Below are positions 40,379-51,304 of a DNA stretch of 64,000 nucleotides, one piece after another; position 1 is the first letter of the stretch, and the number at the start of each line of letters is the position of its first letter. This DNA is from Lotus japonicus (Eukaryota > Streptophyta > Magnoliopsida > Fabales > Fabaceae). The position numbers and the translations under genes are program-made. Location: assembly GCF_012489685.1 (NCBI RefSeq), contig NC_080042.1, positions 83,010,397 to 83,074,396 of the forward strand, written 5' to 3'. Below the pieces are notes generated by a model. That model searched no databases, was not told the origin of the DNA, and saw only the letters and a program-made list of their open reading frames with translations.

Positions 40379-42876
40379 AACAACATGAAATGATTATCAT
40401 TTCTTATTATACTAGTGTTTTTTACCCGCGCGTTGCACGGGGAATACATCTATTTTATTTGATAGGTCAATTAATACCTTGATCATTAAAAATATAATAA
40501 ACAACGGATGAAATAGAAGAGTGTAAAATGATGAGCAAAGTGGATAAACAGTCTTAAATTAAAACCCTTGTTGCATAGATTGAACTTCGTACAATTGAAT
40601 AACTAATAAAAAAATTGGTTAACCAAATCTCAAATTATGCAAAACATATTAGGAGATGTGGTTTAATGATGGCTAATAAACAATAGTTGATTTAATCTAC
40701 AATGAAAAAAAGAGAAAAGATTCTTTATGTACGTGATTATGCGGGTTCATTTTTTACACAATAAAATAAACTAAGTTTGACCCATATCAACATGAAGTCG
40801 TTTTACATTCTTCATGAGTCTAAAGACAATAACACAAATTATAGATATGAAGAATCACCAATAAAGCATTCAGAACACATTTTAATCTTAGAAAAAAAAG
40901 AATGTACCGCGAAATTTGTTATTGTATTTGATAAATTAATTAATACTTAATGAAGGTACTTTCTTGTTAAAATATATTTCTTCCCGTAGGAGAATTTAAC
41001 TCCTATAATAATTTGTACAAAAAAATTAAAGTGGACTATATTATTATGTAGTAAAAAATTAACATCAAACTATATTATATTATGTTTTTCTTGTAACAAA
41101 AAATATTTTCCGATGAAATCTTATTAACATTTATTTTTATGTAGAAGTATTTTCATGTAAAATATTCTTCCTATATATAAAAGCTTTTAGGCTCTTTCTA
41201 ATACATTTAGATCCAGCTTCTCCTTACTCTCAGGATGCCTAAAAGTCTTTTCTCAAGTCTATCTGGTGGGTAATATCGATGAAGATGATGACACCCACCA
41301 TACCTTGCTTGCTTCAAGGTCGATCTCTTGTATCCTCCTCCTGCCGAAGACTTTAAGAGTAAACCTTGTCATTCCAACTTTCATCGATCGAGTTTTAGTT
41401 GTTTTTTCTGTTGATCTAGGTGAGAAAGCTTACTAAGGCAACCTCTGCTTTTGTCTATCTCCCAATATAAGAAGCATGTTGCTTTGCTCTTATAGTAGTA
41501 CTAATGGACGTACTTTAGAACAAATTTCTAGCGAAGGTCTTGACAGTTTGGAACTAAAAGGTTTGGTTCATTAATAATATCTAGTAGTTTCATCATGCTA
41601 TTCTGCTTTTGAGCTTGTTGTACTTACCGGAGGATTTCTGCTATAAAAAATTCAGAATAGTAAAGCAGTCGTAGTATGCTCCCTTTACTTGCTCTAGTGC
41701 TCAAGTGATAGCTAAGTGCATACTGTTTACATCTGAATTATATATAAAAGAATCTTAAAAACAACTACTTAATTCTCCATTACAAAGAATATACATTACA
41801 TCAGAACATAATTATTATTTGTCAGTGACATAAGTGTCGAAAATAATAGTATTAATAATGGAAATTTCGAATGGTGTGGATAAGGATTAAAAGTCCAATC
41901 TCATAAGAAAGAAAAATCTCCATTTACATCAAAATCTCTCTCAGATTTCTCTACCTCACTATCACCACCGCTTTTCTTATAAATTATCCACAAACACACT
42001 CACAAATTCCACACAGTACCTAACATCATATGCAAATTTTGTTTTCACTGCAATCAGAGTCTGTTCTTTGGCATAAAAAAGCACTTCATAAAGTAAGAAG
42101 GTATCACATTTTGAATTTAAATCATCAAAATATTTATTTCTAATTAAAAAATCAAATGAAACTTGCTTCCAAATCAGCAGCAATCCTAGGTGCTATTCCT
42201 GATTGTTGTCCAACTTTAACATGAATTAATATGAACTCATGCTAATTCAAATTAAACTTGCTTCCAAATCAGCAGCTTCCAGCCGTATCTGCATTCTAAG
42301 TAATAGAAAATCAAGAACTCATGAAGTGAGATTGATAGACATGTTAGAGTAGGATAGACTAAAGACCACCAAACATAATAGCAATATGTGCAACATCAAT
42401 CTAGCTATGATAGTGCAAAGATAGCAATCAAATTTGCAGACAGATATGAAAGGCAAAGAATGAATTGAAGCCACTTTTTGGCTATGGCCTTCCAGTGGTT
42501 TCCATAACCAATCAGATCTATTTGTAAGGGGAAACTAATCACATGCTACTAAAGAAGATGAATGGAAGAAAATCCCCCTAGAAATTTTAGACCCATTATA
42601 TTTGTTGAACGGCTAAAACAACTATTTGCTTTATGTAGCACTGTTGTTGAAAGTACAATAACCAAATCAAAAACATATGCTGATACTAAATCATAATGTG
42701 ATAATTACACACTCATGCAAGCAAGACTTCCAATCACACTAAAGTTTGATTAATTGAACCATAGTAGAACAATGATTAATTATAAAATCTAATATTGCCT
42801 TCGAAAAGTGACTTTTAATATATGTAATAATGATAGATAGATGTAGAATTGATGAACTAAGTCAGTAAAACTATAT

Positions 42877-43002
42877 ATGCATCACAGTAGTGCAACACCA
42901 AACACACATCTCTATCTCTTATCTAGTGAATATATACATATGCATCAAAGTAGTGCAACACCAAACACACATCTCTATCTCTTATCTGGTGAATATATAC
43001 AT
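42877..43002. repeat. 63-bp unit, two tandem copies
   Basis: Units 42877-42939 and 42940-43002 start ATGCATCA and carry GTAGTGCAACACC and CTCTTATCT(A/G)GTGAA. They differ at only two visible positions. They lie inside the Helitron block. Confidence 0.9.
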
Positions 43003-43867
43003 ATAATGGACTGAGAAAAACCTCCATGAGTACTGGTCTCACATGTTTCGTGGCTTACTTGAAATGAGAGCAAGATAAGATCTTGAGTCATCAATCATGT
43101 TTCATCGTCATCTAGCTGAGAATCAGAGAGTGTAGTCAGAAAGAGGTATGCACCTCATTGTCGTTCTGTACCTACGGATAAATTCATGTCAAATGTTTCC
43201 AGGGAAGCCAAGGAAATCAATTTATTGTTAGAACATTGGTTTAGGCGTTTAGCTTATAAGAAAGGATAGCACCAGTTTTAAAAGTCTAACCTCAATAGTA
43301 TAGCTTGAGCGAACAAAGATAAGCAGTAAAATCTCATCCATGATATGTAGTTCTGTAGTTGTAACGGCAAGCACCAACAATAATAATAATTAATTTCCTC
43401 GGTGCAAGAAGCAGGCAAAAAGAAAAAATTACCAAATAAAAAAGTTGCAAGGAAAAAAATCTACAACTCCTCCTTTCTCTCCTCTCAATTCTTTCACTCC
43501 CTCAATCCACTTCACTGACAATGATTATGTTAATCAAAACATACACAGATCAATGTTTCACCTCCTATAACATAGGACACAAAATTTAGATGCAAATTAA
43601 GAAAAACGAATAAAATAGAAACACATACAAAGGAGAATCAGAAAAAATAAAAAACAAATCAAAATATTGCAAAATTTCATATAGAATATAAAATGGACTC
43701 ACCATCCATGGCTTCCAAAGAATCTCTTTTGGTGGAATATCTATAAAAAAAAACCTGAACAAAAGAATTTGAAATTAGCATGGCAAGTGATGAACGGAAT
43801 TGACCTTGAAGTCAAACATGAGTGAATGAAAGTTAAAGGTAAAGTAAAATAAAATTGAAAAAAACCA

Positions 43868-44115
43868 TAACATATTATGCAAGCAAAGGAAGAAAATAAT
43901 TTGAAACCTCCATCTGCAACCTTCCCAATCAGTCCAAGGCAGCAAATCGGAGGGATGCGATTGCAAGTCGACGGCAAAGTGGTTCCGTCGAGAGATGAGA
44001 CGATTTTGTGGGGGTGGTTCCGTTCAGTGGAGAGATGGGATGATAATTGCATGGAGGAGATGAATTCCATGGAGGAGATGGTGGAGGTAGGCAGGGTTTT
44101 AAGAGGGTTTTTGGT
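43868..44115 (-). other. GC-richer patch inside the Helitron, possible captured host fragment
   Basis: This stretch is clearly richer in G+C than the AT-rich DNA around it and contains GGCAGCAAATCGGAGGGATG, GTGGTTCCGT and GGAGGAGATG repeats. On the minus strand it could be a leader and first exon (an ATG in CATCTCCTCCATGG context). No known domain can be read. Helitrons commonly carry host gene pieces; that this is one is inference. Confidence 0.35.
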
Positions 44116-44160
44116 GATGGGATGTATTATTGATTTAAATCACTTATCACTGATTTTATA

Positions 44161-44625
44161 TTAAGATAAAATCATGAAATAAACAACATAAATCCTAATC
44201 AAATCTAAAATTTAAAAATGTACTAAATAAATATAGATAAAAACTATCAAAATCTAGCAAATCACAATAAAAATTCATAAAATCCGGAATTAATTAAAAA
44301 TCCGAAAAATCAATAAAAATTAATTAATACTCTAAAAATAAATAATAATATAAATTAAGATAAAATCCAGAAATAAACAACATAAATCCTAATCAAATCT
44401 AAAATTTAAAAATGTACTAAATAAATATAGATAAAAACTATCAAAATCTAGCAAATCACAATAAAAACTCATAAAATCCGGAATTAATTAAAAATCCGAA
44501 AATTCAATAAAAATACCATAAAAATTAATTAATACTCAAAAAATAAATCAAAAATAAATTAAGATAAAATCAAGAAATAAAAAAACCTAAATCCTAATCA
44601 AATCTAAAATTAAAAAATGTATTTT
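44161..44625. repeat. About 200-bp tandem repeat, about 2.3 copies
   Basis: TTAAGATAAAATC begins units at 44161, 44355 and 44560. Each continues with AACATAAATCCTAATCAAATC or a close variant and, in the first two, CTAGCAAATCACAATAAAAA. Spacing is 194 and 205 bases. The third copy is partial. It lies within the Helitron near the inner 5' end. Confidence 0.85.
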
Positions 44626-45743
44626 TTTTATTAAGGAGAAATAAGGTAAGGAAAAATCAGGGCACATGTGGCAAGTGAGGCCAAGGAGAAAGAGCTTACA
44701 TGTAAAATATTAGGTGAGAATTAATCTGGGAGCGACACGTCACTAACTTGGCCTGTGAGAGCGACACGACATGCTAGAAGTTGTTCTTTTCTAATATATA
44801 TTGATTTAGTACTCATTTTAAATTTCAAACTCAAATTTCAAAATTATTTTTTACAATTTTAAAAATAATAAATGAATTAGGTTCTTAATCTACGAAATTT
44901 ATGTTCTTCCAAATTATTTTCATACAAAGTAAAACTTGGTGGGTATACCGGTATACACTTGTCAAAGACACACTATTAATTATTATAAATTAATTCCGAA
45001 TATATGTCTTTCAATAAAATAACAGATTTTGTGTCAAAGAAAGACCTTGTTGATTATTGTCAGTTTAGAAAATGTCAGCAAGGTATTAATGATTATTCAA
45101 ATATCTGCATTTTAATGGGTTATTTAATGAAGATTGATTTCAAATCCTTTTATTCAAACCTAACCGAAAATTAATAGGCTATGCAACAAAGGTATGCAAG
45201 GTATCAATGACTATACAAACGTTACAAAAAATTATGGTGTAATTTAATGATTTTAATTAACATAATCAAGATTGTTTCTCAAATATAGAAGGAATTTGAA
45301 ATTTATGTGTTTTTATTTTTATTCAGAATGTTTGCTTGAAAAATTAATAGGCTATTTAATGATTATGTAATAGTTAATCAATTACCATCAACCCAAATTA
45401 AAGGAGCTTTTAAGTTATTTTTAAATTTTCTCCGAATGTGTGTGAGCTTGACACTTGTCAGCTAGTGAGAGAATGAGAGAAGAGTAAACCTGGGAGTGCC
45501 ACCTCACCTAAGTGTTTCTGATAAGGTTGTTCTTTTCTATAGTATATAGATATAGATTCCACCAAACAGGCCATAATTATAATATTATAATACTAGTAGA
45601 TATTTTTTTTATTAAACTTGATCAACTAGACAGTTTCCTTCTGAATTCCCTTCCTCATCTTCAACCCTTTTGCTTCTCCATATCAGAATCACTTTTTCAA
45701 CCAAATCAATTTTCTCAAATCTGATTATTTCTCAGCAGCAACA

Positions 45744-47027
45744 ATGGTGTTTCAGAAAGAACCAGAAGCAGGTTCCTCCTCCTACTCCCTCCCACCCTAC
45801 CCTCGAGAAGACACACCTCTCCTCTCCAAATCCCCACCTCTCTCCTCCAAATTCAAAACCTTCGCCAACATCTTCATCTCCATCGTCGGCGCCGGAGTCC
45901 TCGGCCTCCCTTACTGCTTCAAGCGAACCGGCTGGCTCACCGGCCTCATCATGCTCTTCACCGTCGCCTTCCTCACCTACCACTGCATGATGCTCCTCGT
46001 CTCCACTCGCCGCAAGCTCGATTCCCTCACTGGGTACTCCAAACTCGGATCCTTCGGCGACCTCGGCTTCGCCATCTGCGGCCCGCTCGGCCGCCTCGCC
46101 GTCGACGCCATGATTGTCCTCTCCCAGGCTGGATTCTGCGTCAGCTACCTCATCTTCATCGCGACCACTCTCGGCTTCCTCACCAGCAACGCCGCCGGCG
46201 ACACCGTGCCGGTTTTCCTGGGCTTAACTCCGAAGGTGTTGTTTCTATGGGGTTGTTTCCCTTTTCAGCTAGGGTTGAATTCAATCCCTACTTTGACCCA
46301 TTTGGCTCCTTTGAGTATTTTTGCTGATGCTGTTGATCTTGCTTCCAAGAGTGCTGTCATGGTGGAAGATGTGTTTGTGTTTCTTCAGAATAAACCTGAA
46401 TTGATAGCTTTCAAGGGTTTCTCTGTGTTTTTCTATGGAATTGGTGTGGCTGTTTATGCTTTTGAAGGGATAGGAATGGTTTTGCCATTGGAATCAGAGG
46501 CTAAAGATAAGGACAAGTTTGGGAAGGTTTTGGGTTTGGGGATGGGTATGATTTCTGTATTGTTTGGTGCTTTTGGTGCTCTGGGTTACTTTGCTTTTGG
46601 TGAAGAGACCAAGGCTATCATCACTACTAATTTGGGTCAGGGTTTGATTAGTGTGATGGTGCAGTTGGGGCTTTGTATCAACCTGTTCATTACTTTTCCT
46701 TTGATGATGAACCCTGTCTATGAGGTGTTTGAGAGAAGGTTTTGTAGCTATAGGTATTGCTTGTGGCTCAGGTGGGTTTTGGTGTTTGTGGTGAGCTTGG
46801 TGGCACTATTGGTGCCTAATTTTGCTGATTTTCTGTCATTGGTTGGAAGTAGTGTTTGTGTTGTTCTTGGCTTTGTGTTGCCTGCCATGTTTCATTGTTT
46901 AGTTTTTAAGGAAGAGTTGGGTTGGAGGTGCATGGTTCCGGATGTGGCAATTGTGGTTTTCGGGTTTGTTGTTGCAGTTACAGGAACCATCAGTTCTGTG
47001 TCGGAGATTCTTTCACCGATGGCCTGA
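45744..47027 (+). CDS. AVT3: AVT3-type vacuolar amino-acid transporter
   Basis: A single intronless frame of 427 residues in the amino acid/auxin permease (AAAP) superfamily. A short polar N-terminus with an acidic di-leucine-like signal (REDTPLLS) precedes about eleven membrane helices. Helix 1 carries the family signature IFISIVGAGVLGLPYCFKRTGW. Later helices include YAFEGIGMVLPLE and ITFPLMMNPVYEVFER. Arabidopsis AVT3 proteins sit in the vacuolar membrane and export neutral amino acids to the cytosol; the di-leucine motif fits tonoplast targeting. Codon use changes sharply: the first about 475 bases are very C/G-rich at third positions, then from about 46225 the gene is T-rich. The start is the first ATG, preceded by CAGCAACA. 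Length and helix count are normal. Confidence 0.92.
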   Translation: MVFQKEPEAGSSSYSLPPYPREDTPLLSKSPPLSSKFKTFANIFISIVGAGVLGLPYCFKRTGWLTGLIMLFTVAFLTYHCMMLLVSTRRKLDSLTGYSKLGSFGDLGFAICGPLGRLAVDAMIVLSQAGFCVSYLIFIATTLGFLTSNAAGDTVPVFLGLTPKVLFLWGCFPFQLGLNSIPTLTHLAPLSIFADAVDLASKSAVMVEDVFVFLQNKPELIAFKGFSVFFYGIGVAVYAFEGIGMVLPLESEAKDKDKFGKVLGLGMGMISVLFGAFGALGYFAFGEETKAIITTNLGQGLISVMVQLGLCINLFITFPLMMNPVYEVFERRFCSYRYCLWLRWVLVFVVSLVALLVPNFADFLSLVGSSVCVVLGFVLPAMFHCLVFKEELGWRCMVPDVAIVVFGFVVAVTGTISSVSEILSPMA

Positions 47028-48220
47028 TCGAGCAGAGAATAACTGGGGAAGTTCAGTTGTTTTGATGGGGAATCGTAATGCATTTTTGGATACATGTTAG
47101 ATTTTCGCGGTAGCATAATTGATTCTGGAAGATTTGAACGTGAATTCAAACATGTTGTTAGTTGGTGTTAAATGTTGCTAGCTGATTGATGAACTTGGTT
47201 TCCTTCAATGGAGATTCTTGCCCTCAAATTGTATTGGGCAGGAATTCTTTTACTTTAGTCATCAATTAGAGGTGATGCCATTCTGAATTGTTTTTGTTTA
47301 GTAAATCAGATGGTGATCAAGCTAGGCTAAGTATTTTGTTTTTGTTGTTGTAAGCTGTTTTTTGATATTGTAAAAAGTTGCATCTCTATTTGGTTGGAAT
47401 TGAATGTATAAAGAATAAAGATAACAGGTAACTTGTGTTACCTGAACTTTTTTGATGTTTGAGAAATATTCATTAGTTACTGTTTGAAATTTTCTTCTTG
47501 ATTCATACCATATGCATTTGCAGATTTACAGTAAAGGAAAGGCAAAAAAAGCTTGTGCTGATATGGATCAAAGAGTGACCCTCAAGACTTAACTAGTTTC
47601 GTGACTTGCACAACACCTTTTTATCAAAAGTTTGACGTAATCCTAGAAGCTGGTGAACGTTTCCTATGAGGGATTCTATGACCCGCAGCATGGGTCAAGA
47701 GTGGTATGCAAAACTTGTGATTTTGGAATTTTCCTGGAAAAAATCCGGTTGAATGGTATGCAACCCATGTTTATCAATGTGTTCACACTTTCTAAATACA
47801 ATATGGGTATACATATCGAGTTGCCCTCATTTCAATTTTTCAATTTCCCTAGCAACATGTTTGATTCTTGCAGGTTGCAGCTAATGTGGATTGTGTTGGT
47901 GTCTTGGTGAGTGATCTGGAAATACCTCTATAAGAGGCTTGCCAGTTGGCATGCCTTGACCCATAATGGTTACACAATAATGACCGAAGTTGAACTCACT
48001 TAAACTTTTTATTAATTTATTTTTCACCAACAACTCAAATTTCATTTAATTTACATCTAAAAAAATGCCACTAACTTTTTTTAATCTAAAACCATAATAT
48101 ATGCCATCCACTTCTAATCAAAAATTGATCGAAAAATCTATCAATAAAGTGTTGGTCGAGGGGTAGATAAGCTAGATTCTCGTAAGGGTAAGAACACAAG
48201 TTCACATCTAGAAAATATAT
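47028..48220. other. Spacer between AVT3 and the MULE
   Basis: About 1.2 kb. The first 400 bases are likely AVT3 3' untranslated sequence. The remainder has no supportable gene. Confidence 0.5.
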
Positions 48221-48229
48221 TTATTAAAA
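48221..48229. repeat. 9-bp target duplication of the MULE, left
   Basis: TTATTAAAA is repeated exactly at 52000-52008. Nine bases is the standard Mutator-superfamily duplication. Confidence 0.9.
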
Positions 48230-48416
48230 GGCTTAATTCTCAAATTAGTCCCTGTCTTTGTTTCGCCGTCTGAACCAGGTCCCTGATCGGAAAAATTTGT
48301 GCAAAAAGTCCCTATGAATGAAAATCGTTTGGGGCAAGTCCTCGCCGGAGCCCGGAGCTCCGGCGAGTGATGAAGTGGCGTGATGACTAGATAAAAACTG
48401 ATGACATGGCATTAAA
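48230..48416 (+). repeat. Left terminal inverted repeat of the MULE
   Basis: 187 bp starting GGCTTAATTCTC. It is the reverse complement of 51813-51999 except for one visible G/T difference near 48400. It contains the GC-rich palindrome GGAGCCCGGAGCTCCGG at about 48351-48365. Confidence 0.93.
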
Positions 48417-48783
48417 AAAAAAATTATTTTAACATTAAATTAAACATAAACTAATTTGTTTTAATCCTCAATTAACAAACTTAAGCATATTTCCCCAAAC
48501 CTTTTCCTAATTACCCACTTATTACCCTCAATTCCTAAACCCAATCCCAATTCCATTTCCTAAGTTCATCTGCATTCTTAACTTTTCATGTGAGAACCTA
48601 AGTTCATCTGAGAAACCTAAGTCCAATCCTTCCTGTGCGTTCGTTCGTTCTTCTGGCAAAGTGGATATACATTTCTTTCCTGTTCGATTTGGCAAAGTGT
48701 GAAGTAAGTAGACAACTCAACTCTCGATTAAGCATTGTGTTGATTATTGTGGTGATTATTCCTTTCGATTAAGCTTATTCTGA

Positions 48784-48985
48784 GATGGGTTTTGGGGTTT
48801 TTCATTCTCGATGGGTTTTGGGGTTATTCTGAGATGGGTTTTGTCGTTGTGGTTTTCATGGTCGATGGGTTTTGGGGGGTTTTCATGCTCGACTCAGGGA
48901 TGGGTTGGGGTTTGCATGCTCGATGGGTTTTGGGTCTGGTTTTGGGGTGGGTTTTGGGGCTGGTTTTGGGGTGGGTTTCGAGTGC
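48784..48985 (+). repeat. G-rich GATGGGTTTTGGGG array
   Basis: About nine imperfect copies of (C/G)GATGGGTTTTGGGG or GGGTTTTGGGG-like units on the plus strand, just upstream of the mudrA-like start. G-runs of three to six spaced by T-runs could form G-quadruplexes. The open frames that cross it are low-complexity artefacts. It may be the promoter or leader of the mudrA-like gene. Confidence 0.75.
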
Positions 48986-49058
48986 ATTGCTGTGGAATGA
49001 TTCTTTGGGTTTCTATTTTAGGGATTAATGTTCACTTGCTATTTAGGGGATTTGCAGG

Positions 49059-50612
49059 ATGGTGTTTACCTTCATTGTTCGCCATGGTGGTTGGTTTGGA
49101 ACCTCCCCTTACTGCCATTATTTTGGTGGTGGTCGAAGTGTTTTTCCTGATCAAGATGAAGATAGATGGTCATACATTGACACTGTTGACATGATCAAAG
49201 AGCTGGGATACAAGGAGTTTAATTTGTGGTGGTCATACATTGACACTACTGAGGATGTTCCTAAAGAAGTGTTCAGGCCTTACAAATCTGATTCTGATGC
49301 ACTGGAAATGGCTACGATTGCTGCTTCAAAGGGTGAAGGTGTCTTGTTTGTTGAAAATCTGTCAAAAGAGCCACTCTCAATGCATGTTAGAAATTTTGAA
49401 CCAATTGTACCTTCTGTGGTGAATGAAAAAGAGAAAGCTAGAAAGAAGAAGGCTCAACCAACAAAGATGAAAACTGTTAGAAGGTCCCACCGGTTACAAG
49501 CTGTGGTGAGGAAATCAAATAACTTGGGCAAGCCAAGCCTAGTTGTTATTTCTGATGATGAGGACTTGCATGGTGAAGTCACTCTTCATTCTCAGTTTCC
49601 AATTGATGAAAATGTTCCTGAAAATGGGATTGCTCCTGATGTTACAGTGTCTGAATCTTTGCAGGTTGCTGAAAATGTGCCTGAAAATTTGAGTGCTCCA
49701 ATGGCTCCAGCTGTTGATGAAATTGTGCCTGAAGTCCAGGTTGTTCCTGAAAATGTGCCTGAAGTCCAGGTTGTTCCTGAAAACTTGGTTGAATCCGACA
49801 ATAATATTCCAAAAGTTATTGATGGAGATGATGATCAGAGTGATGTGTCTAATCAAGGCATTAGACTTGAGGATAGTGAAGAAGAAAGAGACCTTCAACA
49901 AGAAGATGAATTAACGAACCCAGCTTTTGCAGAGGCAGAGGATTTGTTGAATAAGCATATCACACAAATGCTTAATGGTAGGTCTGCTGATGGTATGGGG
50001 ATGGCTTTTGGGGATGACCCTGACTTTGATGGAGGGTATGAGAGTGAAGATTTGGAAAGTGTGGCAACTGATTCTGAGATGGAAGATGTTCCTAGGAGAA
50101 GATACCCAAAGTTTGTGGAGGAGCGTTTGGGCCCAGATTTCAAATTCATTCTTGGAATGGACTTTGCATCCCTTGATCAGTTCAAGGAAGCTCTAACTGA
50201 TGTTTGTGTAACGAATGGCAGAGAATACAAATTCCTGAAAAATGATAGCATTAGGTGCAGGGTGGCGTGTAGAAGTGATGATTGTCCATGGCTCATTCTG
50301 TGTAGCAAGGTTGGTAACAAGAAATCTTACAGAATCAAAACTCTAGTTGATAACCACACATGTGCTAGAGTGTTTGATAATAAGTCTGCAAATATAAAGT
50401 GGGTGAAGAAGAAGCTGTTGAATACAGTCAGGACAGTCAACAAAATCAGCACCAATGAAATTGTAGATGACTTCAGAGTTAACAACTCCTTTTCATTACA
50501 TTCAGTACATGGAACATACACAAAATACTTTCTGATAGTACACAAGATGGAACATGAAGGCTTGAACATGCCATTAACAACAAACAAAATGAAGGCTTGC
50601 ACATGCCATTAA
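49059..50612 (+). pseudogene. Truncated MULE transposase (mudrA-like), catalytic domain missing
   Basis: A 517-residue frame. The N-terminal about 95 residues (MVFTFIVRHGGWFG, YCHYFGGGRS) match the PB1-like start of plant MULE transposases. The middle is acidic, with an imperfect VPEVQVVPEN duplication (about residues 225-250). Residues about 365-460 carry the MuDR/WRKY-GCM1 DNA-binding zinc finger (CRVACRSDDCPWLI ... DNHTC). In intact relatives a MULE catalytic domain with DDE residues and a SWIM finger follows. Here, after EIVDDFRVNN, the frame runs into unrelated sequence and a 35-bp repeat and stops. The deletion junction is therefore near 50485-50510. A CAG acceptor directly before the start (49056-49058) suggests a leader intron. 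Confidence 0.85.
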
Positions 50613-50690
50613 CAACAGACAAAATGAAGGCTTGGACATGCCATTAACAACAGACAAAATGAAGGCTTGAAAATGCCATTAACAACAGAC
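50551..50690. repeat. 35-bp tandem repeat, four copies
   Basis: Units at 50551, 50586, 50621 and 50656 read AAAATGAAGGCTTG with CATGCCATTAACAACAGAC and few differences. They lie at the broken end of the mudrA-like frame, 98 bases from the stop of the convergent GRF gene. Confidence 0.93.
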
Positions 50691-50787
50691 AAGTCTAGAT
50701 AGATAACCAAACATAATTAAACTAAGGCCTTAAACTAATTCTTTCAAGGCTTTCTTTCAACATGCAGCCTTCTTTCAAATCCTTCTT

Positions 50788-51304
50788 TCAACCCTTTCTC
50801 ATACAGAAACACCATATTGATACTGTCACAGCAACCAGAGTAAAGAAACATGAGAGCTTCTTCTGGAATCTTTCAACTTCAAGCTTCATCTTGAGCTTCT
50901 TAATCTTTTTGTTCAAATCAGAAACAACATTAACATTAACAGAGTTTGAATTCCCAATCTCAGAATTATAACTCATTGCATGACCTTCAACTGCATCTCT
51001 TCCCTGAACTGCATCTCTTCCCTCATATGGATCATCAATCCAAAAAAAGAAACCACAATTATGTGGAAGCTGCCACAAGAATACATTTTAGTTACAGATT
51101 TTTCAACAAACACAAGCTTAAACTCATTTTGGAAGGCCATACACTTACTTGCCAATTTCTGCATCTGAGAAATCTCCTATCCGAGTTATGTCGAGTACCA
51201 GCAGTGTAAATGATCAGAGGAAGACCACATTGACATCTAGCACTTCCACCTGCAGTGATTGTCTTCGACCTTGTGCGAGATGAAGAAGCAGATGAAGAAT
51301 TCAT
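50788..51304 (-). CDS. GRF zinc-finger protein with coiled coil and C-terminal membrane anchor (MULE-borne)
   Basis: Two exons on the minus strand, 51304-51149 and 51069-50788, join in frame to 145 residues (donor CAA|GTAAGT, acceptor GGCAG). After a Ser-rich start the GRF zinc finger runs over residues 24-64: C24, C26, C48 and C57 with NSDRRFLRC and CGFFFWIDD. The splice site falls inside the finger. Then come a GRD-rich linker, a short Lys/Leu coiled coil (LNKKIKKLKMKLEVERFQKKL, about residues 105-125, trimmed by a residue or two at the ends) and a hydrophobic tail (FFTLVAVTVSIWCFCM) that could be a tail-anchor. GRF fingers bind single-stranded or branched nucleic acid in other proteins. 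From memory, small proteins of this plan are numerous in plant genomes; here the gene lies fully inside a transposon. Its job in transposition is unknown. Confidence 0.8.

Larger units (their letters stand above)
38223..40411. other. Spacer between PPR gene and Helitron block
   Basis: No gene seen. It holds the 36-bp palindrome right after the PPR stop and two possible small transposons (39088-39356 and 39536-40378), listed separately. 39700-40250 is extremely AT-rich. Confidence 0.45.
40412..45550 (-). mobile_element. Helitron-like element, minus orientation, probably composite
   Basis: The 3' end (minus strand) has the hairpin CCCGTGCAACGCGCGGG about ten bases before a terminal CTAG at 40415-40412, followed by T. 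This is the Helitron 3' signature. The 5' end reads TCTATATACTATAGAAAAG from 45550 (another TC lies at 45556), preceded by A. Insertion between A and T is typical. A second, related 5' end (TC AATATATATTAGAAAAGAACAA) starts at 44804. No Rep/helicase frame is seen, so the element is non-autonomous. The inside is AT-rich with tandem repeats and one GC-richer patch. Confidence 0.65.

Noticed and set aside
42877..43002. CRISPR-like direct repeats
   Set aside because: Two tandem copies without spacers, in a plant Helitron. Not a CRISPR array.
48792..49194. Trp/Gly/Phe-rich open frames
   Set aside because: Low-complexity readings of the GGGTTTTGGGG array and of the mudrA-like gene in other frames.
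49539..49901. Minus-strand 120-codon frame with FRHIFRNNLDFRH repeats
   Set aside because: The repeat is the antisense reading of the VPEVQVVPEN repeats in the mudrA-like frame.
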